Assembly (NCBI RefSeq): GCF_015351405.1
Contig: NZ_JADKMY010000001.1
Location: forward strand, 1-64,000
Direction of reading: 5' to 3'
Origin: Corynebacterium suicordis DSM 45110
Lineage (GTDB): Bacteria > Actinomycetota > Actinomycetes > Mycobacteriales > Mycobacteriaceae
DNA: 64,000 bases
Made by a program: the position numbers and the translations under genes
Part shown: positions 18,252-28,682 of the stretch, in pieces
How positions within the stretch are numbered: the first letter of the stretch is position 1
Layout: every line of letters starts with the position of its first letter
Notes under the pieces: model-generated
What the model was told of the DNA's origin: nothing
What the model saw: the letters and a program-made list of their open reading frames with translations, nothing else
Database searches by the model: none

Positions 18252-19790
18252 TTACGCACGCAGCGCCACATCGGTGGGGTTGATGGGGCGAGGCAGTGCG
18301 GATTCACCCATGAGCGCGCGGTCAACCTCTGCGGCCACGGAGCGGCCTTCGGAGATTCCCCACACGATCAGAGACTGACCACGGCCGGCGTCGCCTGCCA
18401 CGAACACTGGGGTGTCGCGGAAAGCCTCGGACTGGGCGGTGGCGCGGAAGGCATCATCGCGGACCAAGCGGCCGCGCTGATCAATCTCCAGATCCAGGTC
18501 CTCCACCACGGGAGTGCGCTCCACGGAGACAAAGCCCATGGCCAGCAGCACCAGGTCTGCCTCCATCGAGAATTCGGTGCCCTCGACGTTCTCCAGACCC
18601 TTTTCACCGAAGCGGCACTGCGCACCATTCAGGCCGGTGACCTTGCCATCTTCACCAACGAGTTCCACGGTGTTGGTGGACCAGCCACGCTTGCCCAGCA
18701 CGGCACCCTCTTCGCGAGCCTCCAGGCCCAGTTTCGCCACGAGCTCCTCTGACTCTTCACCGGTGATGGCGTAATCGCCTTCCTCGTGAGCAGAAGCCAG
18801 ACGCATCTTCAGTGGGTAGGTAGGCCAAGGGGTAGTCTCGGCCCGCTCCTCTGGAGGCTTCGGCATGATGTCGAACTGATGCACAGACTTCGCACCCTGG
18901 CGCAGGGCGGTGCCGAAGCAGTCCGTACCCGTATCGCCGCCGCCGATGATGACCACGTTCTTGCCCTTGGCATCGATCGGTGCGGTATCGGTATCGCCGT
19001 AGCCCACGCGGTTGGCGTAGGGCAGGTATTCCATGGCCTGGTACACGCCCTCCAGCTCTCGGCCGGGAACGGGCAGGTCGCGGCCCACGGTGGAGCCGAT
19101 GGCCAGCACGATGGCGTCGAAGTTCTGCAGATCCTCGCCGGTTGGAGAGGTGTTCAGCTGGAACTTGGTGCCCTCGGCCTGCATCTGTTCGATGCGACGG
19201 TCGATCCATTGCTTCTGCATCTTGAACTCTGGCACGCCATAGCGCATCAGACCGCCAACGCGATCCTCGCGCTCAAAAAGGGTGACATCGTGCCCAGCGC
19301 GGGTGAGCTGCTGAGCAGCTGCCATGCCGGCGGGGCCGGAACCGACCACAGCCACGGACTGGCCAGTCTTGAAGGTGGGCTTGATGGGGACAACCCAGCC
19401 CTCTTTGTAGGCGCGCTCCACGATGGTGAGCTCGACGGTCTTGATATTCACCGGATCGCTGCCGATGCCCAGCACACATGCACCTTCACAAGGTGCAGGG
19501 CACAGACGACCGGTGAATTCCGGGAAGTTGTTGGTGGCGTGCAAGCGGTCATACGCTTCCTTCCACCGATCCTGGCGAACCAGGTCATTCCACTCCGGGA
19601 TCAGGTTGCCCAGTGGACAACCGTCATGGCAGAAGGGGATGCCACAATCCATGCAGCGCGTGGCCTGGATCTGGACCTGTTCATCGGAGAAGTCTTCGTA
19701 GACTTCCTTCCAGTCCAGCAGACGCAGTGGGACTGGGCGGTGCTCAGCTGCAGCGCGAGCGTACTTCTGAAAGCCGTGCGGATCAGCCAT
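18252..19790 (-). CDS. gltD: Glutamate synthase (NADPH) small subunit GltD
   Basis: A 512-residue flavoprotein that passes electrons from NADPH through FAD to the large subunit, allowing glutamine plus 2-oxoglutarate to become two glutamates. Residues 35-110 hold the Cys-rich segment for two 4Fe-4S clusters (CMDCGIPFCHDGC and CEGAC). An FAD-binding GSGPAGMAAA motif lies near residue 150 and an NADPH-binding GGGDTGTD near residue 287. The C-terminal FAD segment (VFVAGDAGRG) is intact. Its ATG overlaps the gltB stop as TAATG, so the subunits are coupled in translation. The length is normal for the family. Confidence 0.97.
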   Translation of the reverse strand: MADPHGFQKYARAAAEHRPVPLRLLDWKEVYEDFSDEQVQIQATRCMDCGIPFCHDGCPLGNLIPEWNDLVRQDRWKEAYDRLHATNNFPEFTGRLCPAPCEGACVLGIGSDPVNIKTVELTIVERAYKEGWVVPIKPTFKTGQSVAVVGSGPAGMAAAQQLTRAGHDVTLFEREDRVGGLMRYGVPEFKMQKQWIDRRIEQMQAEGTKFQLNTSPTGEDLQNFDAIVLAIGSTVGRDLPVPGRELEGVYQAMEYLPYANRVGYGDTDTAPIDAKGKNVVIIGGGDTGTDCFGTALRQGAKSVHQFDIMPKPPEERAETTPWPTYPLKMRLASAHEEGDYAITGEESEELVAKLGLEAREEGAVLGKRGWSTNTVELVGEDGKVTGLNGAQCRFGEKGLENVEGTEFSMEADLVLLAMGFVSVERTPVVEDLDLEIDQRGRLVRDDAFRATAQSEAFRDTPVFVAGDAGRGQSLIVWGISEGRSVAAEVDRALMGESALPRPINPTDVALRA

Positions 19791-22700
19791 TACTTCACTT
19801 CCTCCATGATTGCGGCAGAGATGCCATCTTTATCCAGACCCTGCTCTTCAGCGCGCGTGATGGCGGTGAGAACTCGGGCGTAATCGCGCGGCATGACCTT
19901 GATCAGCTTGGAAGGATCAACTTCCACATCGGATCCGGTCAGTCGCTTGTGCGTAGCGATGGTCTCTTCCAGCCACGCCAGCTCTTCTTGGTCGGTGACT
20001 TCTTGGATGTCCACCAGTTCGGTGTTGATGCGGTTTTCCACACCGGAACCGTCGTTGAGCAGGTAAGCGATGCCACCGGACATGCCGGCTGCGAAGTTCA
20101 GGCCCACCTTGCCGAGGACCAGCACGCGGCCACCCGTCATGTACTCACAACCATGGTTGCCGATGCCTTCCACCACTGCGGTGACACCCGAGTTACGCAC
20201 GCAGAAGCGCTCGCCCACGGAGCCGTGGATGTAAAGCTCACCCGAAACTCCACCGAAGCCCAGCACGTTGCCAGCGATGATGTCTGCCTGCACATCGGCT
20301 GCTCCATCATCCATTGGTGGGCGGATGACGATGCGTCCACCGGAGAGGCCCTTGCCCACGTAGTCGTTGGCGTCACCCGTCAGGGTCAGGGTCATGCCGG
20401 CTGGCACGAAGGCGCCGAAGGAGTTACCTGCGGATCCCTTGAAGTTCAGGTTCACGGTGTCCGTTGGCAGGCCATCGCGGCCGGCCACGCGGGAGATCAT
20501 GGAACCGGTCATGGTGCCCACGGTGCGGTTCACGTTGGTGATTGGGTAATCCAGCGTGATGGAGACATCTTCGCCGTCTGCTGCCCGGCGGATGGTCTCT
20601 TCCGCGTCCTTGCGGATCTGGTTGTCCAGCGCCTTGTCCAGGGCGTGATCCTGGGTCTTGGTGCAGTAGAGATCCTGGTGCATGAAGGGGCTCTCTGGCT
20701 GCGCGAAGATGGGGCTCAGGTCCAGCTTGTTAGCGGACTTGTGCTCGCCTTCCATCGTGGCCTGGCGCAGCACCTCGGAGTGGCCCACGGCCTCTTCGAT
20801 GGTGCGGAAGCCCAGCTCAGCGAGGTATTCGCGAACCTCTTCAGCGATGAACTGGAAGAAGTTGACCACGTGGTCAGCCTGACCGGTGTACTTCTTGCGC
20901 AGCTCTGGGTTCTGCGTCGCCACGCCTACTGGACAGGTATCCAGGTGGCAGACGCGCATCATGATGCAGCCGGAAACCACCAGCGGTGCGGTAGCGAAAC
21001 CGAACTCTTCAGCACCAAGCAGCGCCGCGATAACCACGTCGCGACCAGTCTTGAGCTGACCATCACACTGCACGGTGATGCGGTCGCGCAGACCGTTCAT
21101 CAGCAGGGTCTGCTGGGTCTCCGCCAGTCCGAGCTCCCATGGCCCACCCGCATGCTTGAGGGAGGTCAGTGGGGATGCACCGGTGCCACCATCGTGGCCG
21201 GAGATCAGCACCACATCCGCGTGTGCCTTGGACACGCCCGTTGCCACGGTGCCGACGCCCTGCTCGGACACTAGCTTCACGTGAATACGTGCATCCGGGT
21301 TGGCGTTCTTCAGATCGTGGATCAGCTGTGCCAGGTCCTCGATGGAGTAAATATCGTGGTGCGGTGGAGGGGAAATGAGTCCCACACCTGGGGTGGTGAC
21401 GCGCACTTCTGCGATCCATGGGTACACCTTGTGCGGAGGCAGCTGGCCACCTTCACCGGGCTTTGCACCCTGGGCCATCTTGATCTGAATATCCGTGCAG
21501 TTATTCAGGTAGTGGCTGGTCACACCGAAGCGGCCGGAGGCCACCTGCTTGATGGCGGAACGGCGCCAATCGCCATTCTCATCGCGATCAAAGCGGGCTG
21601 GATCCTCGCCGCCTTCACCGGAGTTGGACATGCCCTTGAGACGGTTCATCGCGATAGCCAGGGTCTCATGAGCCTCAGCGGAGATGGAACCGTAGGACAT
21701 TGCGCCGGTGGCGAAACGCTTCACGATCTCGCTGACTGGTTCCACCTCATCAATGGAGATGGGCTTGCGATCACTCTTGAGCTCGAAGAGTCCGCGCAGC
21801 GTAGCCAGGCGACGAGACTGATCGTCCACCTTGCGGGTGTACTCCTTGAAGATGCGGTACTGCCCGGTGCGGGTAGCGTGCTGCAGCTTGAAGACGGTCT
21901 CTGGGTTGAACAGGTGGTACTCGCCTTCACGGCGCCACTTGTACTCGCCACCGACCAGCAGGTCGCGGTGCGCGGCCTCTTCTGGGCGAGGCAGGAATGC
22001 GAAGCGGTGACGCTCAGCCACATCGGCGGCGATCTCATCCAGGCCCACGCCGGAGATTGGGGAGAATGCGCCGGTGAAGTACTCGTCCAGCAGGTTCTGG
22101 TGCAGGCCGGTGATATCGACCAGCTGGGAACCGCGGTAGCTGCTCACCGTGGAGATGCCCATCTTGGACATGATCTTCAGGATGGAGTAGCCAGCGGCGT
22201 GCAGGAAGTTCTTGCGAGCCTGCTCGGCGGAGACATCGCCCAGGCGACCCTGCTCATGGAGAGAGTCGATGGACATGAGAGCCATGTAGGGGTTGATGGC
22301 GTCGGCACCGAAGGTCAGCAACATGGCGAAGTGGTGAACCTCGCGGGCGTCGCCGGACTCGATGATCAAAGAGGCGCGCGTGCGTGTCTTTTCCTTCACC
22401 AAGTGCTGGTGCACAGCGGAGGTGAGCAGCAGCGATGGGATCGGAGCGTTGCGCTCGTCGGAATCGCGGTCGGTGAGGAAGATGAGGGTCTTGCCGTCCT
22501 CGATGGCGGCGGAGACTTCGCGACGAATGCGGGCGATGGCATCCGCCATGCCGCGTCCACCGTGGGCCACTGGGTAGAGGCCGGAGATGCGCGCAGCCTG
22601 GAATGCGCTGTACTTCTCCTGCTCGCCAGCGTTGGCCAGCTTGGCCAGATCCTCATTGGAGAGCACTGGGCTGTCCAGGTGGATGCGGTGCGCAGCCTCT

Positions 22701-24379
22701 GGAGTGGGGCTCAGGACATCGCCCTGTGCTCCCAACTGCGTGAACAGCGAGGTAACCATCTTCTCGCGCAGGGAGTCCAGTGGAGGGTTGGTCACCTGCG
22801 CGAAGCGCTGAGCGAAGTAGTCGTACAGCACCCGCGCGCGGTTGGACAGCGCGGCGATCGGCGTATCCGTACCCATGGAACCGGTGGCTTCAGCTGCGGT
22901 GATGGCCATCGGACGGATGAGGGTATCCACCTCTTCCTCGGTGTAGCCGAACACGCGTTGGCGCAACACGATGCGCTCGTGGTTCATCGGTACGCCTTCA
23001 CCGGCGGGCAGCTCTTCGGTGCGAACCAGATTCTCTTCAACCCACTGCTGGTAAGGCTGCTCAAGGAGCGTGGCCTTCACTTCTTCATCGGTGTAGATCT
23101 TGCCTTGGGAAGTGTCCACCAGGAACATGCGACCGGGCTCCACGCGGGTGCGCTGCACGATATCCGCATCGGGGATTTCCAGCACGCCCGCCTCGGATCC
23201 CATCACCACGAGGCCATCCTTGGTGATGCAGATACGGCCGGGGCGCAGACCATTGCGGTCCAGCACAGAGCCGATTACGGTGCCGTCGGTAAAGGCTAGC
23301 GCAGCTGGTCCATCCCACGGCTCCATGAGGGAGGAGTGGTACTCGTAGAAGCCACGGATCTCCGGATCCAGGTTCTCGTTGCGCTCCCACGCCTGTGGAA
23401 CCATCATCAACACAGCGTGTGGCAGTGAACGTCCACCGAGGTGCAGCAGCTCCAGGGTCTCATCGAAGCGGCCGGTGTCCGAGCTATCTGGGTTACAGAT
23501 AGGCAGGACGCGGGAGATATCTCCCAGCACCTCGGAGTTGATCTGGGATTCGCGGGCGCGCATCCAGTTTTCGTTTCCGCGGACGGTATTGATCTCACCG
23601 TTGTGCGCGAGCATGCGGTACGGGTGAGCCAATGGCCAGGATGGGAAAGTGTTGGTGGAGAAGCGGGAGTGCACGATGGCCAGCGCGGATTCCACGCGCT
23701 CATCCTGCAGGTCCAAGTAGAAATCGCGCAGCTGCGGGGTGGTGAGCATCCCCTTGTACACAACGGTGCGTGCAGAAAGGGAAGGGAAGTAGACGGTTTC
23801 GCCGCCGGCGCCTTCGCCAGCTCCCTTATGTCCAAGCTCTCGCTCGGCGCGCTTGCGGACGAACCAGGCAGCGCGGTCTAGCTCTAGGCCGGACAGGGGG
23901 TTGCCCTCGGCATCTTCGCCAGCGATGAACAGCTGGGAGAAGATCGGCTCCACGTCGCGGGCCATTGCACCGAGGGAGGAATCATCCACGGGCAGGTCGC
24001 GCCAGCCGAGGAACGTCAGACCCTCTTCGCGGACGATGGTTTCCACATCGCGCATGGCCTCGAGTGCTGCCATGCGAGAGTTAGGGAGGAATGCGATGCC
24101 GGTGGCATAATCGCCAGCTTCCGGCAGCTCTACGCCCTGCTTGCTCATCTCTTCCCGGTAGAAGCGATCTGGCACCTGGATCAGAATGCCGGCACCATCA
24201 CCGGTGTTCTTCTCCGCACCGGCAGCGCCGCGGTGATCCAGGTTTACTAGTGCTGTAATGCCTTTTTCCACGATGTCGCGGGAGGCTCGGCCATGTGCAT
24301 CGGCTACGAATGCGACACCACACGCATCGTGTTCAAACTGCGGATCGTAGAGACCCTGGCGTGGAGGGTAATTCGTCAT
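19790..24379 (-). CDS. gltB: Glutamate synthase large subunit GltB
   Basis: A 1529-residue GOGAT alpha subunit. A short propeptide (residues 1-19) precedes the class-II amidotransferase domain, which would begin at the nucleophile Cys20 (HDACGVAF). A central domain and an FMN-binding synthase barrel follow, including [12 protein letters not shown] near residue 1045. The 3Fe-4S cluster cysteines are in [13 protein letters not shown]. The C-terminal beta-helix GXGXG domain covers about residues 1260-1480. Expression of gltBD in corynebacteria is usually controlled by AmtR, but I saw no convincing AmtR box upstream; two adjacent palindromes at 24557-24581 are the only candidate sites. Confidence 0.97.
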   Translation of the reverse strand: MTNYPPRQGLYDPQFEHDACGVAFVADAHGRASRDIVEKGITALVNLDHRGAAGAEKNTGDGAGILIQVPDRFYREEMSKQGVELPEAGDYATGIAFLPNSRMAALEAMRDVETIVREEGLTFLGWRDLPVDDSSLGAMARDVEPIFSQLFIAGEDAEGNPLSGLELDRAAWFVRKRAERELGHKGAGEGAGGETVYFPSLSARTVVYKGMLTTPQLRDFYLDLQDERVESALAIVHSRFSTNTFPSWPLAHPYRMLAHNGEINTVRGNENWMRARESQINSEVLGDISRVLPICNPDSSDTGRFDETLELLHLGGRSLPHAVLMMVPQAWERNENLDPEIRGFYEYHSSLMEPWDGPAALAFTDGTVIGSVLDRNGLRPGRICITKDGLVVMGSEAGVLEIPDADIVQRTRVEPGRMFLVDTSQGKIYTDEEVKATLLEQPYQQWVEENLVRTEELPAGEGVPMNHERIVLRQRVFGYTEEEVDTLIRPMAITAAEATGSMGTDTPIAALSNRARVLYDYFAQRFAQVTNPPLDSLREKMVTSLFTQLGAQGDVLSPTPEAAHRIHLDSPVLSNEDLAKLANAGEQEKYSAFQAARISGLYPVAHGGRGMADAIARIRREVSAAIEDGKTLIFLTDRDSDERNAPIPSLLLTSAVHQHLVKEKTRTRASLIIESGDAREVHHFAMLLTFGADAINPYMALMSIDSLHEQGRLGDVSAEQARKNFLHAAGYSILKIMSKMGISTVSSYRGSQLVDITGLHQNLLDEYFTGAFSPISGVGLDEIAADVAERHRFAFLPRPEEAAHRDLLVGGEYKWRREGEYHLFNPETVFKLQHATRTGQYRIFKEYTRKVDDQSRRLATLRGLFELKSDRKPISIDEVEPVSEIVKRFATGAMSYGSISAEAHETLAIAMNRLKGMSNSGEGGEDPARFDRDENGDWRRSAIKQVASGRFGVTSHYLNNCTDIQIKMAQGAKPGEGGQLPPHKVYPWIAEVRVTTPGVGLISPPPHHDIYSIEDLAQLIHDLKNANPDARIHVKLVSEQGVGTVATGVSKAHADVVLISGHDGGTGASPLTSLKHAGGPWELGLAETQQTLLMNGLRDRITVQCDGQLKTGRDVVIAALLGAEEFGFATAPLVVSGCIMMRVCHLDTCPVGVATQNPELRKKYTGQADHVVNFFQFIAEEVREYLAELGFRTIEEAVGHSEVLRQATMEGEHKSANKLDLSPIFAQPESPFMHQDLYCTKTQDHALDKALDNQIRKDAEETIRRAADGEDVSITLDYPITNVNRTVGTMTGSMISRVAGRDGLPTDTVNLNFKGSAGNSFGAFVPAGMTLTLTGDANDYVGKGLSGGRIVIRPPMDDGAADVQADIIAGNVLGFGGVSGELYIHGSVGERFCVRNSGVTAVVEGIGNHGCEYMTGGRVLVLGKVGLNFAAGMSGGIAYLLNDGSGVENRINTELVDIQEVTDQEELAWLEETIATHKRLTGSDVEVDPSKLIKVMPRDYARVLTAITRAEEQGLDKDGISAAIMEEVK

Positions 24380-24755
24380 GTCTAGTGGCCTTACTGTTCG
24401 TCACGTCAAAAAATTTCTAGCAAGCGCAGTCGCGGGGTGAGCAACTCCTTGAGTGAGGCGTGAGGGCTCTTTCCCGGGGTACTTGGAACAGCCACTATCA
24501 CATGTCTCAAGGTGGTTTTTTTCCTACAGTTCCGCAATCCCACCGCGTACTCAAAATTAGGGTTGCCTAAGTTGTCAACTTTGGCATTCAATCCCACGCG
24601 TTAAGTCGCTCAACTGGGGAGACGAATTATTCTAAACATATTCTCATAACCCTCACCGGACAACGAGAGAACTTCGTACGTCTTTCAACCCCGCGGAAAC
24701 ACAGTGAGCCCGCTCACGTATCCGCACGCATCGCCCCCCCAGCGAGCCGCTCGGT
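24380..24755. other. Intergenic region between gltB and tag
   Basis: A 376-bp gap upstream of gltB and downstream of tag. It is less GC-rich than its surroundings and holds two abutting palindromes (24557-24581), but no supported gene or RNA. The 63-codon minus-strand frame inside has no coding features. Confidence 0.5.
24557..24581. promoter_or_regulatory. Two overlapping palindromes upstream of gltB
   Basis: TTAGG-GTTG-CCTAA (24557-24570) runs directly into AAGTTG-T-CAACTT (24569-24581). Both are perfect inverted repeats about 180 bp upstream of the gltB start. They could be operator sites. Neither fits the AmtR consensus, nor the full 19-bp DtxR consensus. Confidence 0.35.
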
Positions 24756-25460
24756 CTATTCCGCTGTCTCCGCCACGCGGTCATTCACCATTCCAATGGC
24801 TTGCATGAGCGCGTAACACGTCACAGGGCCCACAAACTTGAATCCGCGTCGCTTGAGCTCCTTGGCCATCGCCACTGCTTCCTCGTTATACGTGGGGATC
24901 TCCTCCACATGCTGTGGCTGCTCGTGGTGCCGCGGTGCAAAAGACCAGATCAGCACAGGCAAACCCGGGGCCAACATGTTCGCTACCCCGCCCAAGACCT
25001 CCCGCGCAGGGGAGTCCTCGGGGAGCTTCTGCAGGTCGGGGTCATCTCGCAGGGCGATGGTGGCTTCCGCGTTGGCGTAGACCGCTGCGTGCTTTTGCTT
25101 ATTACGGATAAGGCGCGGATCAGCCAGGGCATCTTCACGCTGCTCTTCGCTCATGGCGCTGATGCGGGTGGCGTCGAAAAGAAAGAAGACGCGTCTAAAC
25201 GCCGAACGCTTAGCCAAGATGGCGGACCAGGAGAGGCCGGATTGGAAGCCTTCGAGGCAGATCCGTTCCAGCAGGCCGTGCTCATTGATGATCTTGCGGC
25301 CCCACTCGCCCTCGTAGTAATCGAAGTTCATCTCGCTGCGGTACGCCCACGCTGGGCGGCCCACACCATCGGTGCCCACCACCTGGCCACCGGGAGTCAA
25401 TTGTTCTGTGGGCTGAATGGCAGGCTCGCGCGCTGCGGAATCTGCGTTGTCCGAAGTCAT
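24756..25460 (-). CDS. tag: DNA-3-methyladenine glycosylase I (Tag)
   Basis: A 234-residue HhH glycosylase that removes 3-methyladenine from alkylated DNA. Residues 38-225 match Tag: YYEGEWG near the start, the family segment EGFQSGLSW with its base-binding Glu and Trp, and the C-terminal FVGPVTCYALMQAIGMVNDR. The N-terminal 37 residues are a variable, probably disordered extension. The zinc-binding residues of E. coli Tag are not obvious. A near-perfect copy of the dispersed word sits where the family has a permissive FxxFDP-type turn (here FFLFDAT). A second, unrelated alkyl-purine glycosylase (Mpg) lies at 56440. Confidence 0.9.
   Translation of the reverse strand: MTSDNADSAAREPAIQPTEQLTPGGQVVGTDGVGRPAWAYRSEMNFDYYEGEWGRKIINEHGLLERICLEGFQSGLSWSAILAKRSAFRRVFFLFDATRISAMSEEQREDALADPRLIRNKQKHAAVYANAEATIALRDDPDLQKLPEDSPAREVLGGVANMLAPGLPVLIWSFAPRHHEQPQHVEEIPTYNEEAVAMAKELKRRGFKFVGPVTCYALMQAIGMVNDRVAETAE
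25168..25188 (+). repeat. Dispersed GTGGCGTCG word
   Basis: Exact core with tail AAAAGAAAGAAG, inside tag. Confidence 0.7.
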
Positions 25461-25605
25461 ACTTATTTTTTACCCGTTCTGGCCGTGCAGCCTCTGTAAT
25501 GCGGTTGAAATGCGGTGAATTTTTCTCGGGGTTTCCTGACTGACTCCGCCAACTTAGCCAACCTCCAGGACGCACCAGCGCATTCACGCACTCACGCTGG
25601 GCAAG

Positions 25606-25634
25606 TTATCCACAGCACCCTCGCCTGTGGATAA
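25606..25634. promoter_or_regulatory. Inverted pair of consensus DnaA boxes
   Basis: TTATCCACAG (25606-25615) and its exact reverse complement CTGTGGATAA (25625-25634) are separated by nine bases. Each includes the perfect DnaA box TTATCCACA. They sit in the gap between tag and the small membrane gene, about 120 bp upstream of the latter. There is no dnaA/dnaN nearby, so this is not an obvious origin. Confidence 0.7.
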
Positions 25635-25749
25635 GTCATCACCCCCACAAGTGCATGTTTTTCATGGCTGTGCATTATTAGTGTCTGGATTTCGGACATC
25701 AGCTGCTAATCTTGAAAATCCAAAGCATGCATCATGGAAAGAGGACCCG

Positions 25750-26061
25750 ATGCTAGAAGACCAAGACCTTGGCACGTTCCGCGCTACCATCCCTGAGCGC
25801 GGTGGCTTCCTCTATCCTGATGGCTCCCCGATTTCCCTGGCAGAGCGCGCCGATGCTACTCCCGAAAACGCGGTTGACCTGCCCATTGATACTGATGAGA
25901 GCACTCCCCACAATTCCGCGTTCTTCCTGCGAATCCTGTTCATTTTCGCGATCATGATGACTGTCGTGGCCCTGTCCATCTACTGGCTCATTGCTCACAG
26001 CACCCCGCCAGCTACCGGGGATGTCGGACAGCCCGCAGCGTATTACGCCCCTCAGAATTGA
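25750..26061 (+). CDS. Small single-pass membrane protein, unknown
   Basis: A 103-residue protein. It has a soluble N-terminus of about 58 residues, one hydrophobic helix (about residues 60-82) and a short Pro/Ala-rich tail. ATG at 25750 is chosen because GAGGA lies just upstream; longer upstream frames lack a ribosome site. No family recognised. Its stop overlaps the start of hrpB as TGATG, so the two genes are coupled, but a functional link is not evident. The upstream region holds an inverted pair of DnaA boxes. Confidence 0.65.
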   Translation: MLEDQDLGTFRATIPERGGFLYPDGSPISLAERADATPENAVDLPIDTDESTPHNSAFFLRILFIFAIMMTVVALSIYWLIAHSTPPATGDVGQPAAYYAPQN

Positions 26062-28682
26062 TGGCTGATCTCCCCTTTTTTGCAGGTAAAGAGGCATTTC
26101 TTTCGGCGCTTTCACAGCATCGCACCGCGGTGGTTCAGGCCCCTCCAGGAACCGGCAAGACCACCCTGGCACCTATCTACACCCGCGAATTCCTCCGTGA
26201 CCAGCAATTTTCCCAGTTTTCTTCTACCGAAAACCAGCAGGATACCGCTGCCCAGCTCACTCCCCGGGTCCTCGTCACTCAGCCTCGACGCATCGCCGCA
26301 CGCGCTGCAGCCACCCGTTTAGCGGAACTTTACGGCTGGAATTTAGGGAGCACGGTTGGCTACACGATACGCGGGGAATTGCAGACAAATGCAGAAACAG
26401 AAATTGAGTTTATGACCTCTGGCGTGCTGTTACGCCGACTTTTGCGCGACCCAGACCTCCCCGGAGTGGGCGCAATCATCATCGATGAAATCCACGAGCG
26501 TCACGTGGAATCAGACCTCATTTTTGGCATGCTGGCTCAACTCCGCGAACTTCGCGAAGACCTGGTTGTGGTGGCCATGTCCGCCACCGTGGACGCCCAA
26601 CGCTTCGCCACCGCGCTGAACGCGCCCATTGTGGATGTCCCAAACCCCATCCATCCGCTGGAAATTCATCATTCCACCAGCGAGCATTCCATTGCACAGC
26701 GCGATCCCCTCGCTCGCCCCGGCGCGACTGGCTCGGTGGAGGACTTCGTGTTCCGGCGGATCGTCGAGGCCCTCGAGGCCACGGATTCGGACTCGCCATC
26801 CCCCGGCGATCTCCTGGCCTTCGTACCCACCATCCGCGGCACGGAACTGCTGGCAGAGAGGCTAAACGGGCACATAATTGGAAATTTCCACATTTCTGCG
26901 CTGCCGCTGCATGGCAGCCTCTCGCCCGCTGCACAGTCACGCGTAATTGCACCCGTGCGCGAGTTTGACGCCCCCACCCGCCGAGTCATCATCGCCACCG
27001 ATGTGGCCGAGTCCTCCCTCACCGTCCCCGGGGTGCGAGTAGTGGTGGATTCCTGCCTCTCGCGCGTCTCCCGCCAGGATTCCTCCCGCGGGATGTCTCA
27101 GCTGGTCACGGAGTCCGCCAGCCGCGCATCCACCATCCAACGCGCCGGTCGTGCGGGCCGCGAAGGCCCAGGCCAGGTGTTCCGCTGCCTCACCGCGGAG
27201 CAGTGGTCGCACCTTTCCGCGTTTTCTCCCCCGGCCATTCTCACCTCCGACCTCACCAGCGCCCTGTTGGATTGCGCCGTATGGGGAGCGCCAGGCGGCG
27301 TGGATCTTCCCCTCCCCGATAGTTTCCCCGAACTGCCCGCCCGCGCGGCCACCGAGGCACTCGTTCGCCTCGGCGCGCTCACTGCCCCCACCGATTCGCA
27401 CCCTTTTGGGCAGGTCACGCAGTTAGGAACTGTTCTGGCCGGCATGCCCGTGGATCCTCATTTGGCCCGTGGTGGGTTGCTGGCCTCGCGCTTGGTGGAT
27501 GTGGATTTGGTTGCCAAGGTTCTCTTTCTTCTCGACGCCACCCCGGACCCATCCACTCCCCTCATCAGGCAGGTGAAATCCCTCCGCTCGCAAGACCAGG
27601 GTGTACGCCGCATGCGCAGGATCGTGGAGCAACATCGTTCACGCCGCGCTTTGGAGAATCTGCTCCCGGAGATCTCTCCGGATGCTGCCCGGGATTTCAC
27701 TGCCGCCATGAGCACGGACACCGCCATTGGATTGACCGTGGCCTGCTGTTTTCCGCAGCTCATTGCCCGGCGCGTGGTGGCTGCCACTGGGGAATTGACG
27801 GATCGCGTACTCACCGTCGGTGGCACGGGTGCACAACTGAGCAGAGAGCTGCTGGCAACAGGCCAGCCCTCCGGCAATGGAGGAGAATCCCAGTGGTGTG
27901 CCGTGGCAGATATTGCCCGTGCCCATACCCGGGATGGCACCGGGGCTCGCGTGCGCAGCGCGGTGTGGATTCCGGAGGAGATTGCGGTGTGGGCAGGAGG
28001 TGGCGTCGAAAAGAAAAGAACGGCCACGTACGATCCCGACACACGCAAGATCAAGGCCCGGGAGGTGCGGCAGCTGGGCGCGATTCTGATGTCCCAAGCC
28101 CCGGCGCAGGCCACCAAGGAAGAGGCGCACCTTGCCGTACGGGAGGCGTTGGCAGAGCATGGGGCGTCCGCGATTCCGATGAGTCAGGGGGCATCATCGC
28201 TGCTCAAGAGGGTGCAGTTCCTGCATCGGCAGGGAGTGGAGGGCTATCCGGATGTCTCGGGCGAGCTGCCGGAGGAGGTGAGCAGTTTCGCCGCCGAGGA
28301 CCTGGTGGCTGGGCGCACGCCGGATATCGCTGGCTTGCTGCGGGGAGTACTGCCGTGGAATCAGCCCATTGATGAGTTGGCGCCCGAGCACGTAGAGCTA
28401 CCCAGCGGGCGGCGGGCGAAGATCACCTATCCTCCGGTTGATGAGGCGGGCCCGCCAGTGGTGGCAACGAAGCTGCAGGATGCGTTCGGGCTGTTCAGCT
28501 CGCCGGAGATCGCTAGTGTGCCCGTGCAGTTTCACTTGCTCTCACCCGCGGGCAGGCCGCTGGCGGTGACCGATGACCTGCAGAGTTTCTGGGCCGGGCC
28601 GTATCAGGGAGTGCGTAAAGATATGCGGGGGCGCTACCCGAAGCACAAGTGGCCGGAGGATCCGGCGGCGGAGTTCGGTTAG
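26061..28682 (+). CDS. hrpB: ATP-dependent DExH helicase HrpB
   Basis: An 873-residue DEAH/RHA-type RNA helicase-like protein. It has the motifs in order: Walker A PPGTGKTT (about residue 28), IIDEIHERH (near 140), MSATVD (near 173), TDVAESSLT (near 315) and QRAGRAGREGPG (near 358). A HrpB-specific C-terminal domain ends with the usual RYPKHKWPEDP segment. HrpB is widespread, but its RNA target is poorly defined. The gene carries two copies of the dispersed word in opposite orientations, at 27521-27541 and 28000-28020; the second is the best match in the window. It is convergent with esrI, whose stop lies four bases inside. Confidence 0.93.
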   Translation: MADLPFFAGKEAFLSALSQHRTAVVQAPPGTGKTTLAPIYTREFLRDQQFSQFSSTENQQDTAAQLTPRVLVTQPRRIAARAAATRLAELYGWNLGSTVGYTIRGELQTNAETEIEFMTSGVLLRRLLRDPDLPGVGAIIIDEIHERHVESDLIFGMLAQLRELREDLVVVAMSATVDAQRFATALNAPIVDVPNPIHPLEIHHSTSEHSIAQRDPLARPGATGSVEDFVFRRIVEALEATDSDSPSPGDLLAFVPTIRGTELLAERLNGHIIGNFHISALPLHGSLSPAAQSRVIAPVREFDAPTRRVIIATDVAESSLTVPGVRVVVDSCLSRVSRQDSSRGMSQLVTESASRASTIQRAGRAGREGPGQVFRCLTAEQWSHLSAFSPPAILTSDLTSALLDCAVWGAPGGVDLPLPDSFPELPARAATEALVRLGALTAPTDSHPFGQVTQLGTVLAGMPVDPHLARGGLLASRLVDVDLVAKVLFLLDATPDPSTPLIRQVKSLRSQDQGVRRMRRIVEQHRSRRALENLLPEISPDAARDFTAAMSTDTAIGLTVACCFPQLIARRVVAATGELTDRVLTVGGTGAQLSRELLATGQPSGNGGESQWCAVADIARAHTRDGTGARVRSAVWIPEEIAVWAGGGVEKKRTATYDPDTRKIKAREVRQLGAILMSQAPAQATKEEAHLAVREALAEHGASAIPMSQGASSLLKRVQFLHRQGVEGYPDVSGELPEEVSSFAAEDLVAGRTPDIAGLLRGVLPWNQPIDELAPEHVELPSGRRAKITYPPVDEAGPPVVATKLQDAFGLFSSPEIASVPVQFHLLSPAGRPLAVTDDLQSFWAGPYQGVRKDMRGRYPKHKWPEDPAAEFG
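27521..27541 (-). repeat. Dispersed GTGGCGTCG word
   Basis: Exact core with tail AGAAGAAAGAGA, inside hrpB. Confidence 0.7.
28000..28020 (+). repeat. Dispersed GTGGCGTCG word, best copy
   Basis: Exact core with tail AAAAGAAAAGAA, inside hrpB, 460 bp from an inverted copy. Confidence 0.75.

Noticed and set aside
19613-23299. Long plus-strand open frames opposite gltB (553 and 672 codons)
   Set aside because: They are antisense shadows of a high-GC gene with clear GltB motifs; their His/Gly/Val-rich composition has no protein-like features.
24380-24755. AmtR box or full DtxR box upstream of gltB
   Set aside because: The palindrome TTAGG-GTTG-CCTAA has the wrong arm spacing for DtxR, and nothing fits the AmtR consensus.
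25461-25749. Chromosomal origin at the DnaA box pair
   Set aside because: Only two boxes, no AT-rich unwinding element, and no dnaA/dnaN genes nearby.
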